From Alphaproteobacteria bacterium UBA2966 (GTDB taxonomy: Bacteria > Pseudomonadota > Alphaproteobacteria > UBA2966): a stretch of DNA of 34,789 nucleotides. The stretch lies in NCBI GenBank assembly GCA_002348365.1, contig DEBC01000097.1:1-34789 (forward strand). Reading direction: 5' to 3'. Shown here one piece after another: positions 7,529 to 15,740 of this stretch (positions are counted from its first letter, which is position 1; the number at the start of each line of letters is the position of its first letter). The translations under genes and the position numbers were made by a program. The notes beneath the pieces were generated by a model. It searched no databases, was not told where the DNA came from, and was given only the letters and a program-made list of their open reading frames with translations.

Positions 7529-8815
7529 ATGTCCGATTACAAGGTCGCCGATATTTCACTGGCAGAATGGGGGCGGCGAGAGATCACAATCGCCGAAACC
7601 GAGATGCCTGGACTGATGGCGCTGCGAGAGGAGTATGCCGGGCAGAAGCCGCTGGAGGGTGCCAGGATAGCCGGGTGCCTGCACATGACCTTGGAAACGG
7701 CCGTGCTGATCGAAACGCTTACGGCGCTTGGGGCAGAAGTACGTTGGAGTTCATGCAACATCTTTTCGACGCAGGATCAAGCGGCGGCAGCGGTCGCCGA
7801 GGCCGGCGTTCCCGTCTTTGCATGGAAGGGTGAGTCGCTCGAAGAGTATGACTGGTGCATCGACCAGACAATCGAGGGTCCGAACGGCTGGCGCCCCAAC
7901 ATGCTGCTCGATGATGGGGGCGACCTGACCCAGATTATGCATGACAAGTACCCGAAACTGCTCGAGGACGTGCGCGGTCTGTCTGAAGAGACCAGTACGG
8001 GAGTCCACCGTCTTTATCAGATGGAGAAGGCAGGGGAGCTGATGGTCCCCGCCTTCAACGTGAACGATTCGGTGACCAAGTCGAAGTTCGACAACCTTTA
8101 CGGATCGCGTGAAAGCCTGATTGACGGAATCAAGCAGGCCACCGGTGTCATGCTGGCGGGCAAGCTTGCCGTGGTATGCGGTTACGGCGAGGTCGGCAAA
8201 GGCTCGGCGGCGAGCCTGAAGGGCCAGGGAGCCCGTGTCGTGGTAACCGAAATCGATCCGATCTGTGCCCTTCAGGCGTCGATGGAGGGCTACGAGGTCG
8301 CGACCATGGAAGACGTGGCGTCTCGAGGCGACATATTCGTGACCGCCACGGGCAACAAGGACGTGATCACGCTCGAGCATATGCGGGAGATGCGGGATCG
8401 CGCCATCGTCTGCAATATCGGCCACTTTGACTCGGAGATTCAGATCGCTTCGTTGCAGAACTATCAGTGGCACGAGGTGAAGCCTCAGGTCGATGAGGTC
8501 GAATTCCCTGACGGCAAGCGAATCATCGTTCTTGCCCAAGGCCGGCTGGTCAATCTGGGCTGTGCGACGGGTCACCCGAGTTTCGTGATGAGCGCCTCTT
8601 TCACCAATCAAGTCATGGCGCAGCTGGAGCTCTGGAACAACGCCGACAATTACGGAAACAAGGTCTACGTCTTGCCCAAGCATCTCGATGAGAAAGTTGC
8701 GCGTCTCCATCTGGGCAAGCTTGGCGTGAAGCTTGCCCAGCTTAGCGAGGATCAGTCCGAGTACCTGGGCATTCCCATAGAAGGTCCCTACAAGCCGGAT
8801 CACTACCGCTATTAG
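7529..8815 (+). CDS. ahcY: Adenosylhomocysteinase
   Basis: 428 residues from ATG 7529, with AAGGA at 7517-7521 seven bases upstream. The enzyme hydrolyses S-adenosylhomocysteine to adenosine and homocysteine, relieving product inhibition of methyltransferases. Visible marks are AGCLHMTLETAVLIETL near the N-terminus, WSSCNIFSTQD, the substrate region AFNVNDSVTKSKFDN, the NAD-binding GYGEVGKGSAASL, CNIGHFDSEI, GRLVNLGCATGHPSFVMS and the C-terminal KPDHYRY whose lysine and tyrosine reach into the NAD site of the partner subunit. Alphaproteobacterial enzymes are usually about 465 residues; this one lacks the roughly 40-residue insert that normally lies between the LDDGGD motif and the TTGV-type motif. 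The stop is TAG. A 10-bp hairpin follows 67 bases downstream. Confidence 0.97.
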   Translation: MSDYKVADISLAEWGRREITIAETEMPGLMALREEYAGQKPLEGARIAGCLHMTLETAVLIETLTALGAEVRWSSCNIFSTQDQAAAAVAEAGVPVFAWKGESLEEYDWCIDQTIEGPNGWRPNMLLDDGGDLTQIMHDKYPKLLEDVRGLSEETSTGVHRLYQMEKAGELMVPAFNVNDSVTKSKFDNLYGSRESLIDGIKQATGVMLAGKLAVVCGYGEVGKGSAASLKGQGARVVVTEIDPICALQASMEGYEVATMEDVASRGDIFVTATGNKDVITLEHMREMRDRAIVCNIGHFDSEIQIASLQNYQWHEVKPQVDEVEFPDGKRIIVLAQGRLVNLGCATGHPSFVMSASFTNQVMAQLELWNNADNYGNKVYVLPKHLDEKVARLHLGKLGVKLAQLSEDQSEYLGIPIEGPYKPDHYRY

Positions 8816-8881
8816 GCCCAGAGGCCACCATTCCTTTGGCCGGTCACCGCAAGATTAAGTAACATACGGTCGTGACAGGGC

Positions 8882-8906
8882 CGTGCTTCGAATCCGTCGA
8901 AGCACG
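8882..8906 (+). repeat. Perfect 10-bp inverted repeat with 5-base loop downstream of ahcY
   Basis: Arms cgtgcttcga (8882-8891) and tcgaagcacg (8897-8906) are perfectly complementary around the loop atccg. It lies 67 bases past the ahcY stop and just before the kinase remnant. There is no T-tract, so it is not a classic intrinsic terminator. It could stabilise the ahcY mRNA end, assist termination, or be a protein-binding site. Confidence 0.6.
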
Positions 8907-8930
8907 ATCAGTTCCCGCACACGTTACCGA

Positions 8931-10511
8931 GTGGAGTTCGTGTACCTACCGACCAGACTCGCGCGATATGGAAGCCGCGCTATCGAGGGAATTCTGCTGG
9001 CTGTTTCGGTGATCGGCCCTGCACATGCGGCTTACGCATCAGCAACCACATCGGCGGCTCTCGGTGTAATCGTGGTCGCCATCGCGACCATCGTTATTGC
9101 TGTAGCGAGTGTCGCATTCGTCATTTACTAGATGTCGCGCCACAAGTCCGCGGGGCGTCCGAACTCCCAGCCCGTTCGAAACCGGGATGACGGCATAACG
9201 TCGGGCCCGCCGCGTTCGGCGTCGGAGACTGAGACTGTCGCGCTGGCCTCATTGGCCGCGCAATGCCGTGATCTCACGGCGGATCGAGCCCGCCTCAGCC
9301 AGATTCTGGATAACCTGCCCATGCCGGTCTGGTTGCGTGCAAAGGACCTCTCACTGACCTGGGTCAATCAGGCGCATCGTGTTGCCGTCGAAGTGGATGT
9401 CGGGGTGACACCGTCCGAACAGAATCTCGAGTTGGTGCCGGGACTGGATGCGGACGAGGCGCAGGTACTGGCTAGGCGCGCGATCGAGAAAGGTCAGTCC
9501 CAGGCCGAGCGGCGGGGATTCGTGGTCGGCGGCAACCGCCGCTCCTTCGAGCTCGTGGAGATTCCTGTAGGGACAGGGGAAGTGGTGGGGTTTGCCCACG
9601 ACATCACCGAGCGAGATGACGCTGTCGGCGAACTCGAGCACTATTCCGATGCAAGCGCCGAGATATTCAGCCGGTTACAAAGCGCCGTCGCCATATTCAA
9701 CGTGGAGCGTCATCTTACCTTTCACAATGACGCCTTTGTGCGTCTCTGGAAATTTGACGAGTCCTGGCTTGAACTCCATCCGGGACACGACGAGATCCTA
9801 GAGAATTTGCGCCAGCGCCGATTGTTGCCGGAACAGATCGACTTTCTTGCCTATAAGAACGCAATTCTCGATCAGTACACATCCCTCTTGGAGCCTCATG
9901 AAAAGATGGAGGTGCTTCCCGACGAGACGATTGTTCGGAGCGTGCTCTCACCTCATCCAATGGGCGGCCTGATGATTGTTTTTGACGATGTCACGGACCG
10001 TTTGGAAATGGAGCGCGCGCGCAACACAACCGACGCCGTGCAACGTACTATCCTGGACCATTTAAGGGAGGGCGTGGTCGTTTATGGCAGCGACGGCCGG
10101 CTCAAGCTATACAACGCGGGATTTCGTGAATACTGGGGACTGGCGGACGAGTTCCTCGGGTCTGAACCCCATGTCAGTGAAGTCGTAGAGGCCTGCCGCA
10201 CGTTAATTTTCGATGCGTCCGCTTCTGCTTCCGAATGGCTTTCGCCGAAGGAGCGAAACATTGAGAACGCCCTGGAGCGCGAACCTCGCACCAGCCGCCT
10301 GCATCTCACAGACGGCAGAACGATACATTGCTCGGGTAAACCCCTTCCAGATGGGCCATGTTGTACACGTACACCGACGAGGGAGACATGTCTCGAGATG
10401 AGCAAGGCGTTATGGCACCCTATACGGGCGAAACCTTATTGCAATCTGGTCGCACACAGGCATAGGCACAGCGTGCAGCGCCACGGACCAAACAATCCCC
10501 AAATGCTTTGA
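8931..10511 (+). pseudogene. PAS-domain sensor histidine kinase remnant (amber codon, frameshift, kinase core missing)
   Basis: In-frame coding starts near GTG 8931 or 8940. It first gives a signal-peptide-like segment ending PAHA and a membrane helix (AALGVIVVAIATIVIAVAS), then a TAG at 9129-9131. The same frame continues from ATG 9132 for 459 codons: a coiled stretch, a PAS domain about residues 50-160 of this part (ILDNLPMPVWLRAKDLSLTW, ending FAHDITER), a second PAS about 175-300 (ending IVFDDVTDR) and a third from about 307 (ILDHLREGVVVYGSDGRLKLYN). At about 10352-10356 one base is missing: the expected LPDG-AMLYTYTD continues in another frame and soon stops. No H-box, N-box or ATPase motifs follow before tsaE. 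Homologues at this locus in alphaproteobacteria are full-length kinases, so this is a decayed gene; the PAS part could still be translated from 9132. Confidence 0.8.
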
Positions 10512-10513
10512 AT

Positions 10514-11017
10514 ATGACGATGCCTGCCGGGGTAACCCGATCAGATACCGAAGTGCTCTTGAAAGGCGTGTCCGACACGGAAAGGCTCGCCTCTCAGATT
10601 TCGGATGCGGCTCGAGTCGGCGACCTTCTCTGCCTGTCCGGCGATCTGGGTGCGGGGAAGACAACGTTTGCTCGTGCATTCATTTGGGCTCGGGGCCAGC
10701 GTGCGGGGGTCGAGGTAGGTGAAGTACCGAGCCCCACGTTCACACTCGCCCAGGTTTATGAACTGCCCGATGCCAGCATTTGGCATTTCGATCTCTTCAG
10801 GCTTGAGAGCGCGGAAGAGACGATGGAACTCGGGATCTGGGACGCACTGCAGGACGGAATTTGCCTCGTCGAATGGCCCGACCGTCTGCCTCAGATTGAA
10901 ATCGCCGCCCGCCTTGACCTGAGCTTTGAGTTCGGTGATTTACAGGATGAAAGAAGGGTCCGGATGGCCTGGGGTGAGGATTGGCAGGAACGACGAGTGG
11001 GGCTCGAATACTCGTGA
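10514..11017 (+). CDS. tsaE: tRNA threonylcarbamoyladenosine biosynthesis ATPase TsaE
   Basis: 167 residues from ATG 10514; TTG 10508 and ATG 10520 are alternatives and no start has an obvious ribosome site. The P-loop is GDLGAGKTTFARAFI around residues 43-57, followed by the family signatures PSPTFTLAQVYE, HFDLFRL and CLVEWPDRLP. TsaE binds the TsaB-TsaD complex and its ATPase cycle is needed for t6A37 synthesis on tRNAs that read ANN codons. It is slightly longer than the common 150-residue form at the N-terminus. Its stop overlaps the start of amgK as GTGA, so the two are translationally coupled. The beginning abuts the stop of the decayed kinase gene, which suggests that the deletion that removed the kinase domain ended close to tsaE. 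Confidence 0.93.
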   Translation: MTMPAGVTRSDTEVLLKGVSDTERLASQISDAARVGDLLCLSGDLGAGKTTFARAFIWARGQRAGVEVGEVPSPTFTLAQVYELPDASIWHFDLFRLESAEETMELGIWDALQDGICLVEWPDRLPQIEIAARLDLSFEFGDLQDERRVRMAWGEDWQERRVGLEYS

Positions 11018-12018
11018 GCGCACGCACCGAGAGTATCGAGCTTTTCCTGGAGCGTGCGGGATGGTCCCACGCACGGCGAGTGCCGCTCGCCGGCGACGCC
11101 TCTTTCCGCCGGTATGAACGCGTGAGCCAGGGCGCGCAGCATGCCGTCCTGATGGACGCGCCACCGCCTCACGAGGACGTCCGGCTATTTATCAAGATTG
11201 CCAGCCACCTGCGAGTCCTGGGATATTCCGCGCCGGACATCTACGCCGAGGACGCGGAACTCGGCGCCCTTTTGCTGGAAGACCTGGGGGATGACCTGTT
11301 TACAAGAGTGCTGGATGCCGGTGGAGACGAATATTTGCTCTATCGTCACGCGGTAGACCTGTTGGTCGATCTGGCGCAACGAGAGTTGCCGGATGAGGTT
11401 CCGACGTACGATATCCCGGCACTGCTTGAAGAGGCTTCACTCTTCATTGATTGGTATCTTCCGGCGCTGAGCGGCCACCCGGTGCCCAGCACCGAGCGCG
11501 AGGCGTTTCTGGACGCCTGGCGCCGCGCTCTTCCGCTGGCGGACGAAGGTTCGCCGGTGCTGGTCCTGAGGGACTTTCATGTGGACAACCTGGTTTGGCT
11601 GGATCGGCCTGATCCGATCTCCCGGGTCGGTTTGCTAGATTTCCAGGATGCGGTGATCGGTCCGCGAATGTACGATCTGGTTTCATTGCTCGAGGACGCT
11701 CGCCGTGACATCTCACCCGTACTCGTGGCGGAGATGTTCGAACGATACGTGATGGCGACGCGGATGGACGGGGCATCCGCCGCCGCTGCCTATGCGGTGC
11801 TGGGTGCCCAACGCAACACCAAGATCATCGGTATCTTTACGCGGCTTTGCCAAAGAGATGGAAAATCTGACTACCTAAAGTACATTCCCCGCGTCTGGAA
11901 ACTGCTCGAGAACGATCTCGAACACCCTGCGTTGGGTCCGGTGCGTGACTGGTTCGCGCAATGCGTGCCGGGCAGCATGCGGGACTCTGCCATTACGAAT
12001 GCTGTGGCCGCCCTATGA
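11014..12018 (+). CDS. amgK: N-acetylmuramate/N-acetylglucosamine kinase AmgK (APH-fold)
   Basis: 334 residues from GTG 11014, overlapping the tsaE stop by four bases. It has an aminoglycoside-phosphotransferase fold: nucleotide loop AGDASFRRYERV near residues 26-37, the LLLEDLGDDLF hinge, the catalytic LRDFHVDNLVWL (His189, Asp191) and the metal-binding LLDFQDAVIGP (Asp209). The pairing with a MurU-type nucleotidyltransferase identifies it as AmgK, which phosphorylates the anomeric position of N-acetylmuramic acid in the peptidoglycan recycling route that bypasses de novo UDP-MurNAc synthesis (known from Pseudomonas and Caulobacter relatives). Despite the fold it is not expected to be a drug-resistance enzyme. 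The stop overlaps the murU start as ATGA. Confidence 0.88.
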   Translation: MSARTESIELFLERAGWSHARRVPLAGDASFRRYERVSQGAQHAVLMDAPPPHEDVRLFIKIASHLRVLGYSAPDIYAEDAELGALLLEDLGDDLFTRVLDAGGDEYLLYRHAVDLLVDLAQRELPDEVPTYDIPALLEEASLFIDWYLPALSGHPVPSTEREAFLDAWRRALPLADEGSPVLVLRDFHVDNLVWLDRPDPISRVGLLDFQDAVIGPRMYDLVSLLEDARRDISPVLVAEMFERYVMATRMDGASAAAAYAVLGAQRNTKIIGIFTRLCQRDGKSDYLKYIPRVWKLLENDLEHPALGPVRDWFAQCVPGSMRDSAITNAVAAL

Positions 12019-12743
12019 CCCTTCCCAAGACTCAATTCTCCGATACGGCCATGGTGCTGGCGGCAGGCCTTGGCACCAGAATGCGTCATCTCACGCAGGA
12101 CCGGCCCAAAGCTCTGATCGAAGTCTGCGAGACTCCGCTCATCGATGGAGTGTTGGATCGATTGGCAGCTGCCGGCGTGTCGAAGGCTGTAGTCAATGTC
12201 CACCATCACGCGGCGCCGTTGCGTGAACATCTCGAAGCCCGACAACAACCGCAAATCTCGATATCTGACGAGACGGATCAGCTGCTCGACACGGGTGGTG
12301 GTGTTGCCCGCGCCCTCGATCAGCTCGGGGAAAAACCCTTCGTTGTCGTCAATGGCGATGTCCTGTGGCTCGATGGGCGGGAAGGCACATTGACGCGACT
12401 GGCAGAACGCTGGATCGACGATGATATGGACGCGTTGCTGTTGATGTGCTTCACCGTAAATGCGATCGGCTATGAGGGAATGGGCGATTTCATGATGTCA
12501 GACGACGGACGCCTGGTGAGGCGGGAGGAACAGTGTGTCTCGCCTTTCGTCTTTACGGGCATTCAAGTTCTGCATCCACGCCTGTTCGAGAACGCGCCGA
12601 ACGGAGTGTTTTCCCTCAATCGACTGTACGACCAGGCGGAAGCGAACGGCAAATTGTTCGGTTTGATCCATGAGGGGGCTTGGATGCATGTCGGTACGCC
12701 CGAAGGCGTGACCGCGGCTGAAGACGTCCTGAACGGTCTTTGA
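12015..12743 (+). CDS. murU: N-acetylmuramate-1-phosphate uridylyltransferase MurU-like
   Basis: 242 residues from ATG 12015, which overlaps the amgK stop. The sugar-nucleotidyltransferase signature MVLAAGLGTRMRHLTQDRPKAL covers residues 13-34, followed by NVHHHA, DTGGGVARAL, and the metal-binding VVNGDVLW (Asp115). Near the C-terminus GAWMHVGTPEG matches the family. MurU joins MurNAc-1-phosphate to UTP to give UDP-MurNAc, completing salvage begun by AmgK. Length and order agree with the alphaproteobacterial tsaE-amgK-murU-addB-addA cluster. A mannose-1-phosphate guanylyltransferase annotation is the common mislabel; the kinase partner makes MurU more likely. Six bases separate it from addB. 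Confidence 0.87.
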   Translation: MTLPKTQFSDTAMVLAAGLGTRMRHLTQDRPKALIEVCETPLIDGVLDRLAAAGVSKAVVNVHHHAAPLREHLEARQQPQISISDETDQLLDTGGGVARALDQLGEKPFVVVNGDVLWLDGREGTLTRLAERWIDDDMDALLLMCFTVNAIGYEGMGDFMMSDDGRLVRREEQCVSPFVFTGIQVLHPRLFENAPNGVFSLNRLYDQAEANGKLFGLIHEGAWMHVGTPEGVTAAEDVLNGL

Positions 12744-12749
12744 GGGTTC

Positions 12750-15740
12750 ATGGCTGAGCGCCGGCGACCGCGCGTATGCACGATCCCCTCGGGGACACCA
12801 TTCACTGACGCCCTCGCGACCGGCATTCTCAAGGCGCACGGCGACGATCCATTCGATCTCGGCCGAATGCTGGTCCTGCTGCCAACAAGGCGGGCTTGCC
12901 GAAGCCTGCGTGAATCGTTCCTGCGCGTCCGTCAGGGAGCGCCGCTTCTGCTGCCGCAAATTCAACCCATTGCCGATGTCGATGAGGAGGAACTGTCCCT
13001 TCACTGGATCCGGACGCAACCGGGATCCGAAGAACGGTTGGTCGATATCCCGCCCGCAATTCCGGCGATGCGTCGCCAACTGCTTCTCTCTCGCCTGATC
13101 CTCCGCCTCGATGCCCAGCGTCAAGACCATGGAATCAAGGGTATGGATCCTGCCCAGGCGGTCGCGTTGGCGACGGAGCTGGCGAGCTTGCTGGACCAGA
13201 TGCAGACGGAGCGGCTGGCGTTTTCAGCGCTAGAGCAGGTGGTTCCCGATCAACTGGCCGCGCACTGGCAGCAAACGCTGGATTTCCTGAAAATTCTAAC
13301 TGAGCACTGGCCGTCGGTGCTCGAGTCCGAAGGCTGTATCGATCCGGCAGATCGCCGCAATCGCCTGCTCGAACTTCAGGCGCACGTTTGGGAGCGCTCC
13401 CCGCCGGATTATCCAGTGATTGCTGCCGGTTCAACCGGAACGATTCCGGCCACTGCGGATCTGTTGAAGGTGGTTGCCACGCTTCCCCAGGGTCTGGTCG
13501 TACTCCCCGGATTGGATCAGTGGCTCGACGAGGAAAGTTGGCGGCGTGTTGACGAAACGCACTATCAATTTGGATTGCGGCGGCTGGTCCTCCATCTCGG
13601 TGTACCGAGGTTCGACATCCCGAACTGGATGGACTCCGAAGCCCAGGGAGAGAGCCTCCATCGTCCCAGGTTCTTGTCCGAGGTCTTACGTCCCGCCGAA
13701 ACAACCCATGAGTGGCACAGACAGGAGAGCCCCGCGAAATCCGCATTGTCTGGTGTGAGCCGGATCGACTGTCCCGGACCGGAGGAAGAGGCCCGGGTCG
13801 TTGCGTTGATGATGCGGGAGGTGCTTGAAACGCCGGGGCGTACCGCAGCTCTGGTGACGCCCGATCGCTCATTAGCTCGCCGTGTTGCGGCGGAGCTGTG
13901 CCGTTGGGATGTCGGAGTAGACGATTCGGCAGGACAGCAACTCGGCGAGACATCGTGCGGGATCTTCATCCGGCTCGTGGCAACTCTGGCGGCGGAGCGC
14001 CTGTCCCCGGTCCCTCTGCTCGCCGCGCTCAAGCACCCGCTCGCGGCTGCGGGCATATCGCGCGAGGAATTCCGAAGCAAGGTACGCGCGCTCGAACTGG
14101 CGGTGCTTCGGGGCGCGCGTCCTGGACGCGATATTGATGGGCTTGTCACCGCCGTGAAACTATCCGGACAGGCCGATGAACTGCTCCCGTTCGTGGATGA
14201 TCTGAGCTCTCGTCTGTCTGGCTTGTTGGCAGCTTCCCGTCAGGATGGGGTTCCAATTGCGGACTTGCTACGCCATCACGTGTCGGCCTGCGAGGCTCTG
14301 GCGGCTGATGAAAACGGCGATGGTGCGGCACGCATTTGGGCCGGTGACGCGGGCGTGGAACTCGCGAGCTTTATCGACGAACTCCATCAGGCCTCTGCGG
14401 GCATGGTGCCCATCTCGACTGCCGATTATGCCTCCCTTCTGACGAGATTACTGGCCGGTCGGGTGGTCCGTCCGCGCTGGGGGCTCCACCCCCGTCTCCA
14501 TATCTGGGGGTTGCTGGAAGCCAGACTTCAATCGGCGGACGTGATAATTCTTGGGGGCCTCAACGAGGGGTCATGGCCGCCCGAGACCAACGTTGACCCT
14601 TGGTTGAGCCGGCCCATGCGGGCCTCGGTCGGTTTGCCGACTCCGGAAAGGCGCATTGGTCTGACGGCACACGATTTCGTGCAGGCATTGAGTGCACCAC
14701 AGGTATTCTTGACCCGATCGGAGAAGGTGGAAGGCACACCGACTGTCCCGTCCCGATGGCTGCTCCGTATCGACACCTTTCTCGAAAAATCGGGCGAAAG
14801 GCTGAGCCAGGAGCGACCGTGGTTGTCGTGGCAGGACAAGCTGGATCAGCTCGAAGCGCCGATCAAACCCGCACCTCCCCCGGAACCTCGTCCTCCGCTC
14901 GCAGCACGCCCACGACGTCTCTCCGTCACTGACATTGAAACCTGGGTTCGGGATCCGTACGCGCTGTTTGCCAGGCGAATATTGAGATTGAGTCCCCTGG
15001 AGCCGATCGATGCCGACCCGGGAACCCTGGAACGTGGGGTGTTCATACATCGCGCGTTGGAAGAGTTTGTCACTGCCCACGGCGGCGACCTGCCCGCCGA
15101 TTCGGTGCAGCATCTCATTTCCCTTGGCGAGGAAATATTCGGTGCGACCCTGGCGCAGCCCGCGGTGTGGTCGTTTTGGTGGCCCCGATACCTGCGGATC
15201 GTGGACTGGTTCGTAAATGAGATGCGCGGAATGACCGGCGAACGGGAGACCGTGCCCACGGCCGTTGAGGTTCGCGGGGAAACACAACTGGAGACAACCG
15301 GCGAGCCTTTCACCCTGGTCTCCAAGGCAGACCGAATAGACCTAAAGGCCGATGGCTCGTTGGTCATCGTCGACTACAAGACCGGTGGGGTTCCCTCACA
15401 GAAAGACATTGAACTCGGGTTGTCGCCACAACTCCCGCTGGAGGCCTGGATCGCCCAGTCCGGAGGATTCGCCGGCATCGATGCGGCCAAGGTTTCCGAA
15501 CTCTGCTACTGGCGGCTGACAGGCGGTGCGAAACCGGGGCAAATCGTCTCGGTGGGCAAGGACGTGGAAGATCTCATCCAACTCGCGTCCGAAGGTCTGC
15601 GTCGATTGGTGGCAGCGTTCGAAGACCCTTCGACGCCTTATAGAGCACGACCACGGCCCCGCCATGCAGCGCGGTTTGGAGATTTCGATCATTTGGCACG
15701 GATTGCTGAATGGTCCCTCGACGGAGGTGGCACAGGATGA
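12750..15740 (+). CDS. addB: Double-strand break repair protein AddB
   Basis: 996 residues from ATG 12750, six bases after the murU stop. This is the alphaproteobacterial AddB type: an N-terminal helicase-like region starting LGRMLVLLPTRRACRSLRESF and a LLPQIQPIADVDEEEL motif, a central GGLNEGSWPPE signature near residue 600, and a C-terminal PD-(D/E)XK nuclease with RLSVTDIETWVRDPYALFARR near 725, KADRIDL near 859 and VIVDYKTGGVP near 871. With AddA it resects DNA ends to load RecA, replacing RecBCD in this class. The N-terminal motor region is not expected to be an active helicase in this type. The last codons overlap addA as ATGA, giving coupled production of the two subunits. Confidence 0.95.
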   Translation: MAERRRPRVCTIPSGTPFTDALATGILKAHGDDPFDLGRMLVLLPTRRACRSLRESFLRVRQGAPLLLPQIQPIADVDEEELSLHWIRTQPGSEERLVDIPPAIPAMRRQLLLSRLILRLDAQRQDHGIKGMDPAQAVALATELASLLDQMQTERLAFSALEQVVPDQLAAHWQQTLDFLKILTEHWPSVLESEGCIDPADRRNRLLELQAHVWERSPPDYPVIAAGSTGTIPATADLLKVVATLPQGLVVLPGLDQWLDEESWRRVDETHYQFGLRRLVLHLGVPRFDIPNWMDSEAQGESLHRPRFLSEVLRPAETTHEWHRQESPAKSALSGVSRIDCPGPEEEARVVALMMREVLETPGRTAALVTPDRSLARRVAAELCRWDVGVDDSAGQQLGETSCGIFIRLVATLAAERLSPVPLLAALKHPLAAAGISREEFRSKVRALELAVLRGARPGRDIDGLVTAVKLSGQADELLPFVDDLSSRLSGLLAASRQDGVPIADLLRHHVSACEALAADENGDGAARIWAGDAGVELASFIDELHQASAGMVPISTADYASLLTRLLAGRVVRPRWGLHPRLHIWGLLEARLQSADVIILGGLNEGSWPPETNVDPWLSRPMRASVGLPTPERRIGLTAHDFVQALSAPQVFLTRSEKVEGTPTVPSRWLLRIDTFLEKSGERLSQERPWLSWQDKLDQLEAPIKPAPPPEPRPPLAARPRRLSVTDIETWVRDPYALFARRILRLSPLEPIDADPGTLERGVFIHRALEEFVTAHGGDLPADSVQHLISLGEEIFGATLAQPAVWSFWWPRYLRIVDWFVNEMRGMTGERETVPTAVEVRGETQLETTGEPFTLVSKADRIDLKADGSLVIVDYKTGGVPSQKDIELGLSPQLPLEAWIAQSGGFAGIDAAKVSELCYWRLTGGAKPGQIVSVGKDVEDLIQLASEGLRRLVAAFEDPSTPYRARPRPRHAARFGDFDHLARIAEWSLDGGGTG

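Noticed and set aside
7751..8803. 350-codon open frame antisense to ahcY
   Set aside because: It mirrors the codon bias of a strongly conserved gene and shows no domain or ribosome site.
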